From Rostratula benghalensis (lineage: Eukaryota; Chordata; Aves; Charadriiformes; Rostratulidae): a DNA stretch of 64,000 nucleotides. The translations under genes were made by a program, and so were the position numbers. This document shows, one piece after another, positions 1-14,100 of the stretch (within the stretch, counting starts at the first letter, position 1; each line of letters begins with the position of its first letter). Below the pieces are notes generated by a model. That model had not been told where the DNA came from. It did not search any database and saw only the letters and a list, made by a program, of their open reading frames with translations. Location: assembly GCA_013399305.1 (NCBI GenBank), contig VXAI01000138.1, positions 558,001 to 622,000 of the forward strand, given 5' to 3'.

Positions 1-2044
1 CCATGAGCAAAACAAGTGAAAGAAGAAAAAGCCTAATATCCTTTATTTGCAGAAGATGAAGACTTGGTTTAAAGGAGGGGCTTTGCTGGCCGGGTCTCTC
101 GCATATGGGATCTCAGATAAAAGATCCTGCGTCCAAGATAAAAGAAGCAATTTCCATATCCGCCTTTCCACCAAGTCACAGAGATCCACATCAGGCACTG
201 AATGGAAAACACTGGATTTATTTCTTGAATTTCAAACCCACTGGGTAGGTATTCGGCAGCCCATTTGAAAAATAGATTGTTCAGAGCCACAAATGACCTT
301 GTATTTCTGTGGCGCTGCGATCCCGGGCTGGCGGCCGAGCAGCACTTTTTTCCAAAGGACACGGATTCACCGCCAGGTCCCTGTGCCCCTGCCCGCTCCC
401 GCCCCACTCGCGCAGAGGAGACGGTCAGGGCCTAAAACAGCACCAGGGAACCAAGCCAAGGCCCCGCCGCACCCTCGCAACACAGCCCTGAGGTTCTATG
501 AGCTACAGAAACGCGCTCCTCTGCCTCCACTTATTTATTTAGTTTTTCATTAGACGCTGATTAATTAGAAGTTGATAATGTACTATTTTCATAGGGTAGG
601 TTCTAAGGAGTACAAGGGGTTCCTGTTGGGTAAGCGGCCTCCTGTGCCATCTGCCTGGGGTCGATGGCCGGTGCCGGAGGAGCCACGGCCGCCCCGGGGC
701 TGAGCTCCCTGGGGGCGCCATGGGCACCTTGCAAAGCGCCCGCGGGAGCACAGGGAGTGTGTGACACCTGAGGTGTGGGGGAGACCGGGCTGACTCCATG
801 GCACCCCGGCGGAACGGCCTCATGGCCGTATCAAGTGATCACAGCCTTACCAAAGGCCTCACTTCCCTTCAGCAAGGCCACTCTCCATTTGCTCATAAGC
901 ACACCAAAAACACTTTTGCACTTTTAGCATGTGAATGCCTTTTGCTGCTGTTTGGCTTAAGGTCCTAGTGAAAAAATATAGTGGGAATTTCAGTGCTGGC
1001 AAACATGTACTGGGAGGGGAGGAAAAAAAAAAAGGAACAATATAATCCAAACCAAAACATTTCACAGATGATCCACCATTAAGAGTTTCCCAAAATACTT
1101 CTGCAACACGTTTCAATTAGGACTTACCCTAAGGCATATATCATTTTCTCTTCTTCTTAGCACTACTTAAAAAAATTTCCAGAGCTATTGGAACAAAATT
1201 AGGCTATGGGCATGGAAATAAAACCAGATAAACGTCATCAAAGCATTACAGATGCTACCTGTGCCACCAAGTTTGTGATGGGACAGGAAGAAATGAACCC
1301 TGGAGGATCTATTACCTTTAAGCAGTCTTTGAGAATTAGCTGCTGTGTATACATCATGTTATTCAGTTCGTCCTGAAGTACAAACCTAAACCGAAACATC
1401 TCGTACAAGCTTCATGGAAGTTTCTACACCCAGCAGAAATGATGTTCTACGCAATGCAAGGACTTGCAGACAGTAATTTTAATTTCTTGCTATGACCCAC
1501 ATGGGAAATAACTTGCTCAACAGCTATTTTGCTAGAAAAATACTTTTCCACAGCTTCTTGCATACTTCAACATATGGGACATTGTCTTCTCACATAAAGA
1601 ACGATTTATATATTTCAAATACTTGAGACAGGGAACTACAAACTAAAACTACTGATAAATTACAGTCAACAAGAGGAGCACAATAAAATACATATAGTAG
1701 AAAAAACATTATAGTCCTGATGGTTTTTGTTTTGCATAACTGCAATGTAAAAGCACACACCGTTACTTTCGCCATCACCTCCACATCCTGGATTGCCCAT
1801 GTTTACTGCTTACTGGAAGGGAAGAGAATCTGTTTGGGGGTTTTGCTCTGCTAAGGCCGACTTCAGCACTGACAACAGGACACGTGTTGGGCAGAAGTGA
1901 TTTCCAGAGCACCTAGAAACGCTGTTTCAACACGCGGACTGACCAGACCCAGGGCTCTCTTGGACAGATCACCTGTGTGTAAGGAGAGCAATGCGTGATC
2001 CAGAGCTTTGCACACCCAAACCTGGAGAGCGGGACATGGGAGCA

Positions 2045-2102
2045 CACACACACACACACACAGAGACACACACACACAGACAGACACACACACACACACA
2101 GA
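2045..2102. repeat. Imperfect (CA)n/(CAGA)n microsatellite
   Basis: CA dinucleotides are interrupted by GAGA and GACAGA units. In the PRKCA pre-mRNA this reads as an interrupted UG-rich tract. Confidence 0.95.
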
Positions 2103-2565
2103 GGCCAAGGCACCCAGGTGTGACACCGCAGACAGACGTTGTGTTCCCTGGAGCTGACACCGTTCAGTGCTGTCCAGATCTTCCCGCATCTTGCACAGAG
2201 GCACCATTTTATCTTCAGGCCTTACAAACAGCCCAAGACATGTATTTTCTCAGCTGTTTATCAAAACAAACTCAGTTTCTTGAAGAGAAGCAGCTTTTCT
2301 TACCACTGGATAAAGCTAGGAAAAAGGAACAATATGGAAAACACCTGTACCAGATGGAGACACGGATCTGAAAGGAAGAAGAGCTGACCAGAATCATTGG
2401 CTGCTGCCCTAGAGGAAAGCATGTTTCAGAAAAAGCAGTACTAATGGATTTACTTCAAATGTTCTGTATTATTTTGTCCTGTATATTTGGGACCTACTCA
2501 CCCTTGCAGCATTACAAATATCCCAGTTCAAACCATTTCATTGATTTTATACATCAGGATTCTTG

Positions 2566-2567
<2 letters not shown>

Positions 2568-2601
<34 letters not shown>
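2568..2601. repeat. Poly(T) run of 34 bases
   Basis: There are thirty-four consecutive T on the plus strand, which is poly(A) on the minus strand. I could identify no retroposed body, polyadenylation signal or target-site duplication next to it. Confidence 0.95.
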
Positions 2602-5600
2602 CAATAGCAGGAATGCCTTAGTTTGCTTAAAATGGCTCTCAAACTCTTTCACAACTAGGAAGCCCTTTTCTTGAGATTAGTCCAATACAGGGACCAGTGC
2701 CTGGTAATACTTATGTGTCTTTTAGCAGCTGCAGGGGTAGAGCACAAAAGTTGGTCTTGCAGATTCTGGGAATGTTTGTGTATTCTCCTAAGGTCCAGCA
2801 GAGGAAATGCTGGCACGTGCTCCCGCTGAGCTCTGCCCTGAGTTTCACACCTGATGCACCCCGAGCCCTGTGGAGAGGAACTGCCAAGAACCAACACACT
2901 CTTCCAGACTCCCACAGCAAAACCAGTTTTGCAACCACAAAAGGGACATAAATTCACATGGCTTGTAACAGTTTATGGGAAAAGAGTGTGATATTTCACC
3001 TCTCTGTATTATGATTAAAGTTGAAAATAGTAGAACCTTACTTGGATTCATTTTTACTTTTTCTGGCTGTGAAAAGTTTCAAGTTGAAGATGACATTCCA
3101 GTCCTTGGATTCAGAATGCTTGGCTTAATATTTTTGATAAAAACACAGTATTGTTACAGCGAAGCCAGCTTGCAGCAAACAAACCAGGAAAACTGTATGT
3201 TAAAGATAAATTAGTCCTCACTGGTAGCAGAAGAGTTAATCTTAAAAGAAAACAAGACATGCACATCATCTTACTTCCTCTGGTTTGGACGCACCTGATC
3301 TCGGCCCGTTCTTTTACCCTGAAACCACAGGTGAGACACACTTTATACATCCAGCCCAAACGCCCTTCCTCACACAGTGTTAGAGAAGCTACAGTCTGTC
3401 ACCCTGGAGAGTCCCTGGAATTTGGTATGTGCTTTTTGGAAAAGCTATCTCGGGTTTTGTAGTAAAACTGTGTTCAATTTATTTTTCATCTAAGTGTAAC
3501 AATTGGTCTTTTAATTAGTTATGGGGAAAAAAAGCCTTCTCCAAACTCAAATGAGTACTGCGAAGAAAAAGAAGTGATTCAGGGAATCCATTATCACACT
3601 AAATTTTCAACCACAGCACATGTTCTCCTTGAGTCTTTCCAGTCCTTTCTGATGTTTTACTGTGAAGACAATGTAATAGGACAAAACAATAAACGTGCTC
3701 ATTGGCTCTTCTGCCCTCCAGTTACTATCTATAGTTCAGAAACTTGAGAATGACAGAGCAAAAAGACTCAATCAGACATTTTTCCCATTAGCCAATAAAT
3801 AAAAAAATAAATATTTTTTTAAAAGAATTAAAAAGAATAGCTACACAATTCACATGCCTCTCCTCGGTCTCTTTAGGGCAATGAGCTATGTGAAACACCT
3901 TGTATCGCTCACCTTCACCAATTCTCTTCTGTTTGCAACGTTCAGCTCAGTCAGACTGGCTTTGTTCCCAAAGGGAAAACAAACACTGGGTTCCAAAACT
4001 GCCCTGACGTGCAGTCACCCCCCCTCCCAACCCCGAGTGCAGCCTCAGAAGGGAGAAACCCACAGATTTCCCATGAAAAAAATTTCAAGCCAACAAAAGG
4101 CCTTGCGATGTGCAGTTCACTAGAGGATGTATTTCTCAGTTGTCAAGGCAACTCGCTCTCAGCAAGTTCACAGATGCCCAGCAGGGAGATACATCGTTAA
4201 CAAAATTTCAGGAGGAGAAAGTGAAAAATGAAAAGATATTTAACAACAATGCTGAATTCCCATCACATGCACGGAGGTACATACACGTAGAGCACACACA
4301 GGTTCTGTCTGGGAACAGCAGGCTGATCCTCCACCACTCACCGGGAGGAGAAACCCAGAGCTCTGTTCCCGGCAGCCGAGCCTCCCGGAGACTCACAGCC
4401 CTGCTTCCCGTTCCACACCAGCACCCTCTCCCCACCCAGCACCCACTGCCGTGCCCACGCAGTCCCATTCAGCTGCAAATCCCAAAGGAACAAGTGACAA
4501 CAGAGAACCACGCTGGCTTCAGTGTCTGTTCCAAAAAAATCACAATTTTGATAGCATGAGGGTCGGCAGTCCAAGGACTGCCTGAAGAGTCTTGTGTCCC
4601 AACACTTCCTGGAGATCCCTGGAGCAGGAATGTCCTCTTGCCAGGATTCAGTCCCCCCGTGAAGCTCTAACAACATCCCTGCTTCTCACACTGCCACAAG
4701 TTCTCAACGGTTCTCTGCCAGATCCCAACACACTCTGCAGATGTCACTGGGTGATGGAACAACCCGTCTCACGCTAGACCCCTCGGTCCCAGTGTTTCTG
4801 TTCTTCATTCTTAAATTAACCCACAGCAGAGCTGTAGGTAACACTGCATATCACCTGAAGAAATGGCAAAGTGGGTGGTGGGAAGCGAGGAAAGGACCAA
4901 CCTTAATAACAACATTGCAGTGTCACTGGTAGAGCCCAGGAGGCTTTGGCAGTGAATGTGTAATTAATGCTCAGCTAAGTCTGTCGCTACCTGGACTCTG
5001 CACAAGCCCCACCAGAGCAGCTCAGATCTCGGACAAACCACAGGAGATGCCACCGACAGAGCTGGTGGGACTTGTACTAAGGGAGTAAAGAGAGGAGGGT
5101 GAAGTACTTCAGCTGAGTCTCAAGGAAGGACAGAATCCCCATTGAGGTTTCCAGTCATGAAAGCTCAGTGGGGATTTTGATCAAGAGGTTGAGCCATTAG
5201 CAAGCCTTTAATAAAGTAAATAAACCCAATAAATTTCAAGTCAAAATCAGGAGGAAAAACCGGCCCATTCACCGACATCTTCTCCATCATTGTGGCAGCT
5301 TGTTTCTTACGTTATTGCATTTCCAATTCCATGTAATTATAGATGCTATGAAGGACTATCAATTTCCTAGTTTATACAACTTGGTTATCAGAATGCTGAG
5401 AATTTGAAATGAGAAGAGTCCATTTCAAAGCCCCAGCAAGACCTAATTCTTCACCAGCCCGAGTTTTAATTTTAACACCATAACCTAATGCAAGACTGTA
5501 ATTCATTAGCAGTGAGTTCTGTAGCCATGGAAACAACACAGAGAAGAGGGAGCTGGAGCTGGGGCTGGGGGTGACAGAGCAGCTGGAGAGGGGACGGCCC

Positions 5601-8089
5601 AGCCTGAGAGCCTGTCCTTACTCTTCCAAGTCAATGGGGGGAAGAAATCTCTTGGCCATTTTACCTGTTTCCCTACAAAACATGTGCCGAGCCAACTGGG
5701 GAGATGCTTTATCGTGAGGTTCCCTGTGAGACAGAACAAAAGACACAGTCTCTTGTGCTTCTTTCCTTGGCTTATCGCACGCTTATGAAGAAGCCAGGGC
5801 TTCTCCCCACCTTACTGTGCACTCCCATTGTTCAAGAGCAAATAAATAAGAAGTAAATCAGAGGGCTGTACTGCACTAATGAAGGTGTATCCATCTGGAA
5901 GGGAGCTTGCTGGGATGGGACCGCAGCGGGGTGACGATGCCAACACCAGACTGCGACACCAGGGAGATGCCCCGGACCACCCACACGGGCCAGGATTTAT
6001 GAGCTTTACACAGGTCGTTTCTCAGTCAAGTATTCCCTGGTGAAATTGCATTCCAGCAGAACTTCCTTGCAGTAAGCAGAACACCGAAAATACACAAATA
6101 AGCAGAAAGCTGCACTCGTATTTATTTTCATGATGGTGACATCCCTATGGTGAACTACGACATAATTAGTGAAAGAACTATATTGAAATGAAGTAAAATG
6201 CATTTTTAGTTCAATGGCTAAGACAGCTATTGAAAAAACTGCTAGAAAAAAATCTTACCGTTCCCGTTGCTACTAAAAAGGCATGAAGGCAAACAGGATG
6301 CTTCATAAAAATCTAAATGGGGAGGGTGATAAAACTCTGCCTGGCAGTTAAATATGGACTATTTTATGCCTTTAATTTACTTTTCCCCTCATTTCCTTTC
6401 CTTCTACCCTTACATTTGTGTCATGTGTATCCTTGTGGTTAGTAACAGTACATTTCTTTAAAGGATTTGCCTTAAAAAAAAATAATATTGGTGCCATATG
6501 TGAAAAGGATTAAAAATGCCCTTTTGCAGAAAGTGTGTCCAAGGACAGAGGAAACCTGAAGGCCACCCCCGTGCACGGCTTTGCCCCTCGCGTAGGAACG
6601 GTGGCATCAGTGTCTGTGAGCTCACTGGGGTTACAAATAACAGAGGTGTGTCCCAGAAAGAGTTCTGCATGATTAGTACAACCTTGCAGGCTCATGAAAC
6701 TCCTGAGATAATTCAAGTAAGTGACTCAGAGATTTCCACGGAGGAATCCTCTCCCCCAGCACACAAACCGAGCAGGACGGAGGCAGGTAATTACAGAAGT
6801 CGTGAGGCACCTGAAGGCAGAGATGAAGTGAGCAATGAACAGGGGAGCAGAGGCAGCACTCCCTTCTACAGCTGCAAATTATTAAATATTTTGATTTGGG
6901 GAAAAATTATCATCAGTGCCAGCGAAAAGTCTTGAATAAAGAGCTGTATCAAAAGCGTTATACTGAATTTTATCAAAATAGCAGTTTTATTTCATGGGTT
7001 TGTGTCTTTCTAGATACATGCATACAGCCAATCTGCATGATGTCATTTCTTTAGGGACTTTTGCTAGAGCCAGCTTTTGGCTTTGGGAGCCATTCTCTGT
7101 TCTGTACTGACCTCTTGTGGTTTCTAACTCCAAGGAGAAATTATTTTCTCAAACTCAACTTTGTGTTAAACCAATGTTTTCTTAGGACAATAAACCAGTT
7201 TAATATACCATACAGCATCTCAACAGAGCTACTTATTTTGGGGCGTTTATAATCATATTCCCTATTCATTTTTTTTATTATTATTTGTGTTGCTGTACAG
7301 CAGTTAAAGCCATATGAAGTATTTGAATGCATGATTTCTAAAAAATCCCCACGCTTGCCAAGCACAAGATTAAGATAACCATATCCCCTAGAAAACGCAG
7401 ACAACGAAGCCAAATAACTAGGAAAGACCATAATTTGGAGAGGGATCTATTTATCCTAAGGACAGGAGTTCCAGGGGATATTGCCCCGGACAACGGCTCT
7501 CTGGCTGCGAGCAGTGAAATCCAGAGAGGGGGGAGTTTCCAGTTACCCGTGCGGTGCTGTCAACATGTTTAATCTGTTTAATAATCCTGCGGCCACCTGA
7601 GTCTGCTTTGCTTTCTGCCTTTATTGCCAAACACGCCGTCCCCTGCAACAGAGCAGTGTCTAACTAGATGAAATGTAATTAAAGAGGCTGCCTAGGAATA
7701 ATATTCAAGAATTCTGGCAGAAACACCCTGTGGCAGTGGCAATAAAAAACCCGAACAACAAACACGATGCTAGAACAGCAAATCCCTAAGTGTCAAAAAG
7801 AAAGAACTGCTTTTATGTATCTATGCTCCTTCCTTTTTTAATTATGCAAATTACTGCTAATTTTCAAGAATAAAAAAACCTAGAGTGTGGAATTTGCTTT
7901 TAAGCATAAAACTGATTTCAATATGGACAAAAACCTAATAAAATTCTGTTCTGAAACAATCATTAAAGACTTCTGCTCTACCCGGTCTTAGTGCAAATCC
8001 CTGCCGTCAGCCACCAAACACCGCAGACCAGGGCTGATTTTACAGCCCTGGGATTCTGTACCCAAGTCTTCACATGCTCTGGAGTTAAT

Positions 8090-8090
<1 letters not shown>

Positions 8091-8136
<46 letters not shown>
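8091..8136. repeat. Perfect (CA)23 microsatellite
   Basis: Twenty-three uninterrupted CA units lie on the plus strand, giving a (UG)23 tract in the PRKCA pre-mRNA about 7.9 kb downstream of exon 8. A pure tract of this length is expected to be polymorphic. Confidence 0.97.
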
Positions 8137-8140
<4 letters not shown>

Positions 8141-11100
8141 AAGGTGTTTTCTGCGTGACATTGTGAAAATAACCTGTGTGAATACCTGCTTTGCTGGTGG
8201 CAGAAAAGCAGCACAACTGGGTGATCCTTCCCAGTACCCGGCCACTTATAAACACGTGTCCCCACTGCCTCACCTTGCTGAGAGTGTTCAAAAATTTGCT
8301 ATGATACTATAAAATCATTTTTGTACATTTCACTGGCTTCTAGCTCAAAGTGTGGCATTATCCTCAGGGACACAGCCCCCCGTCTGCATCCGCTCCCCCT
8401 GCTTTTCCTTTCAATCCCGAGGCTGCAAACTGGGGAACACAACCTCGCCAGCAGCCCCTCGCCCATGGAATGACTGCCCTGTGCAATGCTCCCCAGCTCA
8501 GGAAAATGGAGGTGGTGGTCAGTGAAAGCAGTAAAATGGGAAATAAACAGGTGAATTGGTATTTCTGGTATCACAGCATCTGTGCATATGGGTAATAGCT
8601 CTTAAGATACAGAATACTCCAGCTAACAGCAATATACCTAGTATTTTATATCATAAAACATGCATGCTAAATTATGTAAATGTATTTATAAAAATATACA
8701 GTGAACATGAGTGTTACTTGATCTGTGGAAGCTATTTAAAGTTCCACGAGTGTCTTTCAAATTAAAGATGCACCATTTTCCATGAGAAGGCAGCATTCAC
8801 TCAACTAATTCCTTCAAAGGGGAAGGCATGCTGCTTCTGCAGAGATTTCATGGCCCCAATTTTGTCCCCAAACTTGTCATCTGGGGAGTACTTTGTGACA
8901 GATTATGGAAGATTCACACATCTTTTTTTTCTATATCAATTAGAAAAGTTTTAACTAGGGAAAAAGCAAGTGCATCCTTAAAACATGGTGAGAATGAAAT
9001 CGAATTTAAACTACAAACACTGGTAGAGAAGGCTGTGTGAAGAGGAAGGTGTAGGAGAACACCAAGGAGAAAACTACCTTGAAGAAGTGGATATTTACAT
9101 GACAGTCCTGGAAGAGACAGGAAAGGGAGAAACAGTGCTTCGTTAGAGAAGGGCTGGCAGAGCAAAGCAACAACAATTAGTAGCAGAAGTGAACAAACGA
9201 AGGCAGAGCAGTGAGAATACAGAAATGGACACGCACAGAAAAGTTCACCAGAAGTAAATGGGGGTGTTAATCACCCCAGCAGCACGGAGCACAGCACAGC
9301 ACAGAGAGGTACAGCCGTCTGCTCCTCAGTGACAGCTCACCCCGTGCACCCCCTGCATCCACACACTCCCTGCAGGGACACTGCCCGTGGCGCTGAGCCA
9401 CAGCAGGGCATGGCATCAACATCTGCACAGATGTGCGTGCTCCAGCCCTGTGGAGGGGTGACCACACAAAAGGGGGGCTGCCTTGCTCTGAGACACGTGT
9501 TAACTTCATATATGAGAGAAGGAAAACCCTGTGTGCAGTATGATCTCCTACATATGTTCTTTGCCTTAAATCACAGCACAGACCCAGGAAAGCCTTACAG
9601 GAATCACAAGATGGTACGAACTGAGCCCAGAGACGTGTGTCATCTGGCAAAGAAATTTCAAGTTCTCTAGTTTCAGACACAGTAAGGGATGGGAAACCTC
9701 CAGATAACTGCATATGGGAATTCCCCACGCCAACAAACTATAGCATAGAACAGATGGAGACATCTAACAGCATCTCTATAATGCTGCAAACTATTCTCTA
9801 ATGATTAAATATGCACAATTTAAAAATAGGAATGAGTGCCACGGCCAAAACAAGCCAGCTCTTCTTTTTATATCTCTATATGCATAATGAGTGTGGATTG
9901 ATGTGCCAGTGATGTTTCAGCTGGCCATGATTTCAGCGTAGATTAGAGTCAGTTTCCTGAAAAGCAAATTTCATCTTCTGTTTTACAATTTGAGCTGTCA
10001 GCAATGTTATTTCTCTTTTCCTTGTCACTTTTGCTCAACTGCCTGAAGTTACAGTTATTACTTTAAAGCAGGAACACATACTGGTTTGACACAGATATGG
10101 TAGGGATCACATACTTTATTTTTTTCTGAAAAAAAAAAAAAAGAAAAGAGTAAAGCAACTACAGTGTAACAGCTCTGGGGCAAAACCATTGCCATTCTTC
10201 AAAAACCAAAAAGACTCATCTCCTTCAGAGCCCTTGTAGGACTTTGTATAGAGACCAGAAGAACTTAACTCACAAATTAACAAAATCACAAGCTCCCCTG
10301 CAGGTTTTTTTAAATGAAAGTATCATATTTAGTTAGAAGACTCATTGGGTTCTTAAGAAGCTACATAAATGACATAAATGGTCTCTGGAACCTTCTGCTG
10401 AGGCCCTGGCTACGCAACTGCAGTGCATTGACCCAGTCTCCAGCTCTGAATTAAAGCTGCTCCAGGATGTGTGGGACGTTGATTAAAGGAGAGAAAGAAA
10501 ATGTCCTTTTGACCTAAAAATATTGTGAGTATCAGTAAAATGCCCAACTTATGCAGAAAGTATTGTCCTTCTACTTTCCAATAAAGCAGACAGAAACTGC
10601 TTTAAAAAATATAAAGCTCAAGGGAGTGTTGAAGTGAAACAAATGTAAAGGATGTACCGGCTTTCAGAAGGGGAATGATAAATAACTGAAAGAGGTTTCT
10701 TTAGCCCTAGGCTGCAACAACACCGAAACTCCTCAGGAAGCTTTAATTGTGCCTTGAAATCCATGGAGATTTCCAAATAGTGTTTCCCAGCGGCTGTGCT
10801 GCCCGGAGAGCCCTGATGGTGCAAATAAACGCTGTGTGTGTGTGACAGGGACACAGACACGAGACAGGTTCCTTGTTCATGAAGTCATGTCTGCACAGGG
10901 GTTAGGGGGCTGGGTCAAACTGAGCGCTGTCCTGCGGACAGGGGGAGGCCAGCAGCACAGCAGAGCAGAAATATCTACAGCTCCTGCGTCACTGCAGAGG
11001 TTCTAGGTATTTATAACCGAGCCTGGTGGCCAAGCACCACACTGTCCCTGTTCTTATCTTCTTATCTTTACCATTGTAAGGCATTTTAAAAGACATTTTC

Positions 11101-14100
11101 TTTAGGATCAGAACAACGGTTATGTTTGGAAGCACTGAGATGTCACCAAAATGTCACCACTGACTGCACACTTCCAATTTCCAGAGACAGTATTTACCCT
11201 GTCCTGAACTCTGCTTCCTCTCCTCATGCTTTGATCTGCTCAGTCTGCAAAAAGGAGCCATGGATCTCGCTTCTGCCCAGCCTTCAGCAGCGACTCCACT
11301 GGCACGGAGCAGCCCAAACCCCGTGGTGATGCCCTGAGCATGGCCACGGTCACAGCCCGGTGCCCGGCCCCACCAGCTCCAGTCCTGGGGAGACACCACA
11401 AAGCTGCCCCCCTCGCTTCTGCCAGCAGAAAGAGCCCACGGGGCAAGTGGACAATAATACTGAAGAGCTGCTCCCGGATGGTTTATCTGGTACCTGGGTC
11501 AATCCCCAAGGGGGGAGACTGGAAACTGAGCATTCAACCAGTATGGAACGGTACAAAACCAGCAGCTACGAAAAGCCATCCACACCCGATGTCTGGGATG
11601 CAATCTCTGAGGCAACCACAGCCCACTGCCCGCGGCCACAGCGGCAGATGTGGGGCTCTGTCCCCAAGGACGCATCGCCCAAGGTCCACCAGAATGGTCC
11701 CACATGGAAACCCTCAGTGGGGACAGTGGTCTGAGCTCTCTCCCAGGCACTGGGGGCACGGCTCTGTTCTGCTGACCCCCCGGAGAGCTGCACTGCAGGC
11801 AATGACCAGAGCTACTCTAGGAGTAGGTCCCAGGAGGTATCTGCCCCAGGGATGCCGTACAACTGAGGATGCTCTGAGCAGTAACCTACTGCCTCTACTC
11901 CCTGAGACTGAGCGCTCCCATCACGTAATAAACCTCGTACTCAGCAGATGGATCCACGCAGAAGGATTATAGCTACTCTCTTCTAATTACAATAAAAAAT
12001 CATTGATATGGACCATAACAGCTGCTTTATTTTTAATAACATTTTCCATGATGGTGATGTGGAAAGAAGGGGACAGACAGAATAATTAACCCACACGCTT
12101 TTAAACCAGTATTAGTCTATTATTATTCTGAGGTCATATTTAAGTATCAATAAGTGCTTTACTAAGCAGCAAATTACAGGAAATGGGGCTCAACAAAACT
12201 GAAATAACTTCCTACAACAGAAGTTTTAGAATTTGCGCATTTCTTTTCCCCAGATAAAAAAAAACAATGCCCAAATGGCAAAAACATACTCCTAAAATCA
12301 CACTCAGGTATGAAACATACAATAAGGCTGCATTTTTTCAATATTCTGCTTTTTCCTTTGACTAGCAAAGTACTGTACCAGGAAAATAAGCATGTAGCAA
12401 AGAGCAGATATTGCAGCTAAAAGCCTCGCTAGTTTGGGTCCATGGAGCCACTGGGGACGATGGGGAGTTCCCATGGCAACCTCCGCACGGACAATTACGG
12501 AGCAGCTACAATTATTCTGAATATGCCTGTTGAGGACAGAGTTTCATTTTGAGATGGCCACAAATAATGCCACTCTGGAGAGAGAATTCACAACCAAAGG
12601 TTAAAACCAAATGAAAAACAGGGACAGATTTTATCCTGCCTCCACTTCCTACAGGAGTATATTTTTATCTCTAAATACTAATAATGATGTATCATCTGTA
12701 AATCACTGAAGACAGATTTGTTCATACTGCTAAATGAACAGATAATTGATTCATAAATTTAAGTGATAGGTGAGACCCAGAAAATACTTAGATTGATTAA
12801 AATTTGTTGTATAGAAAGTACTGCACTGCACTTACACATAATATGCCTCAATTTCCATACGCTGTGCAATTTCATATAAGTAATACACAGTATGCAATAA
12901 AAAAACTCCTTGTAGTAAAATCTACACATCCTTAGTGAGGTCACTGCATGATTCCACTGATGAAACCAGTGTCCTCCTGAAGGCTTCTCTCTCTTTTCCA
13001 GTTGGGCCCTGCTGGTTGGACTGGGCACAAGGCGGGTGTTGCAGCTGCTTTGGATCTGGCAGAACAGGCCACGAGGAAACCTCTCCTGACAAACAGCTTT
13101 TGTGTTCAAGTGCAACTGCCAGTCAGAGAATGCCTGAGTCTATTCTTCAGGTACCTATTTGTAGACTTGTATAGCTACTTTATGGTAGATTTACATTGAA
13201 TAAATCACTTAAAGGATCTGTGCTGGAAGGTTCAGGCAGTGAAGAGATCTGTGTGACCAATAACCACTTGTCAATAAACACCCGGGCGGTTAAAGTGGCG
13301 CTAGAAGGGTGTGATAGGATCGTGTCAACAGGCTGAAATCAATGAGAGCTTGAGGCCAGATCTTAAGGATATCTCAAACTACAGATGAAGGCAGGTATTT
13401 TAAAGATCCTCAATAATACACCTGAAAATATTCTTACTCTTTCTTTATATGAAGCAATAGAATTCTCATCCTAAAGTTTCTCCACTCTTGCACAGCTCGG
13501 GTTTGTATATAGGACCATCACTATTCATTTTAAGTACTTGGTATTAGTAATGCAATACTTTTGTGGAAATTGTTGTGATTTTGTACTCAAAATGAAATCA
13601 CTGTAGCTTGGATATCCATCACGCTGTCATGTATTGAAGGGCAAACCAAGCACCACGAATGCAGACCTGATCAGCAGCACTCCCCAGTCACTCTGTTCTG
13701 TAAACTGGTAAAGGAGACCTCTCGGTCTATCCACATTCTTCATCTCCCTGACAAACACACTCCCCAGCAAAATGGCAGCCAGGATCTGCCATCTTCTTCC
13801 TGGAAGCTTTCAAAGCTGGTTTCAGAGCAGTGCAAATGTTTATTTAGGTGATGTCACTAAATCACAACCAGCAGCGTATCTCCCAGTGCTATCTACTTGT
13901 TCCTCAGAGTAGGGTACCTGTACCTGAAATAAAGTGCCTACATAAGCCATGCCATAAATGATGAGAAAAATAATGTAAAAGATGGTTGGAGTCAGCAGCA
14001 CTTACGTACCATCCCAGAATAGCTAATGAGTTAAATACCACCATTCAGACATCTGTGCTGTTTAATTTTATAGATCACAGTAATTCCTCTTTAGACCAAG

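Noticed and set aside
1..830. GC-rich stretch considered as a CpG island or promoter
   Set aside because: CpG density is only locally raised, there is no recognisable promoter or first exon, and it lies deep inside intron 8.
1991..2371. Open frame with histidine/threonine repeats, and its minus-strand counterparts rich in valine and cysteine
   Set aside because: These are translations of the CA microsatellite.
2568..2700. Poly(A)-tailed retropseudogene on the minus strand
   Set aside because: No protein or RNA similarity, polyadenylation signal or target-site duplication was seen next to the 34-base run.
12995..13060. Plus-strand TTTTCCAG followed by sequence translating LGPAGW, resembling the start of the PRKCA hinge exon (LGPAGN)
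   Set aside because: It is on the strand opposite to the gene, the similarity stops after five residues, and the following sequence has none of the hinge or kinase motifs.
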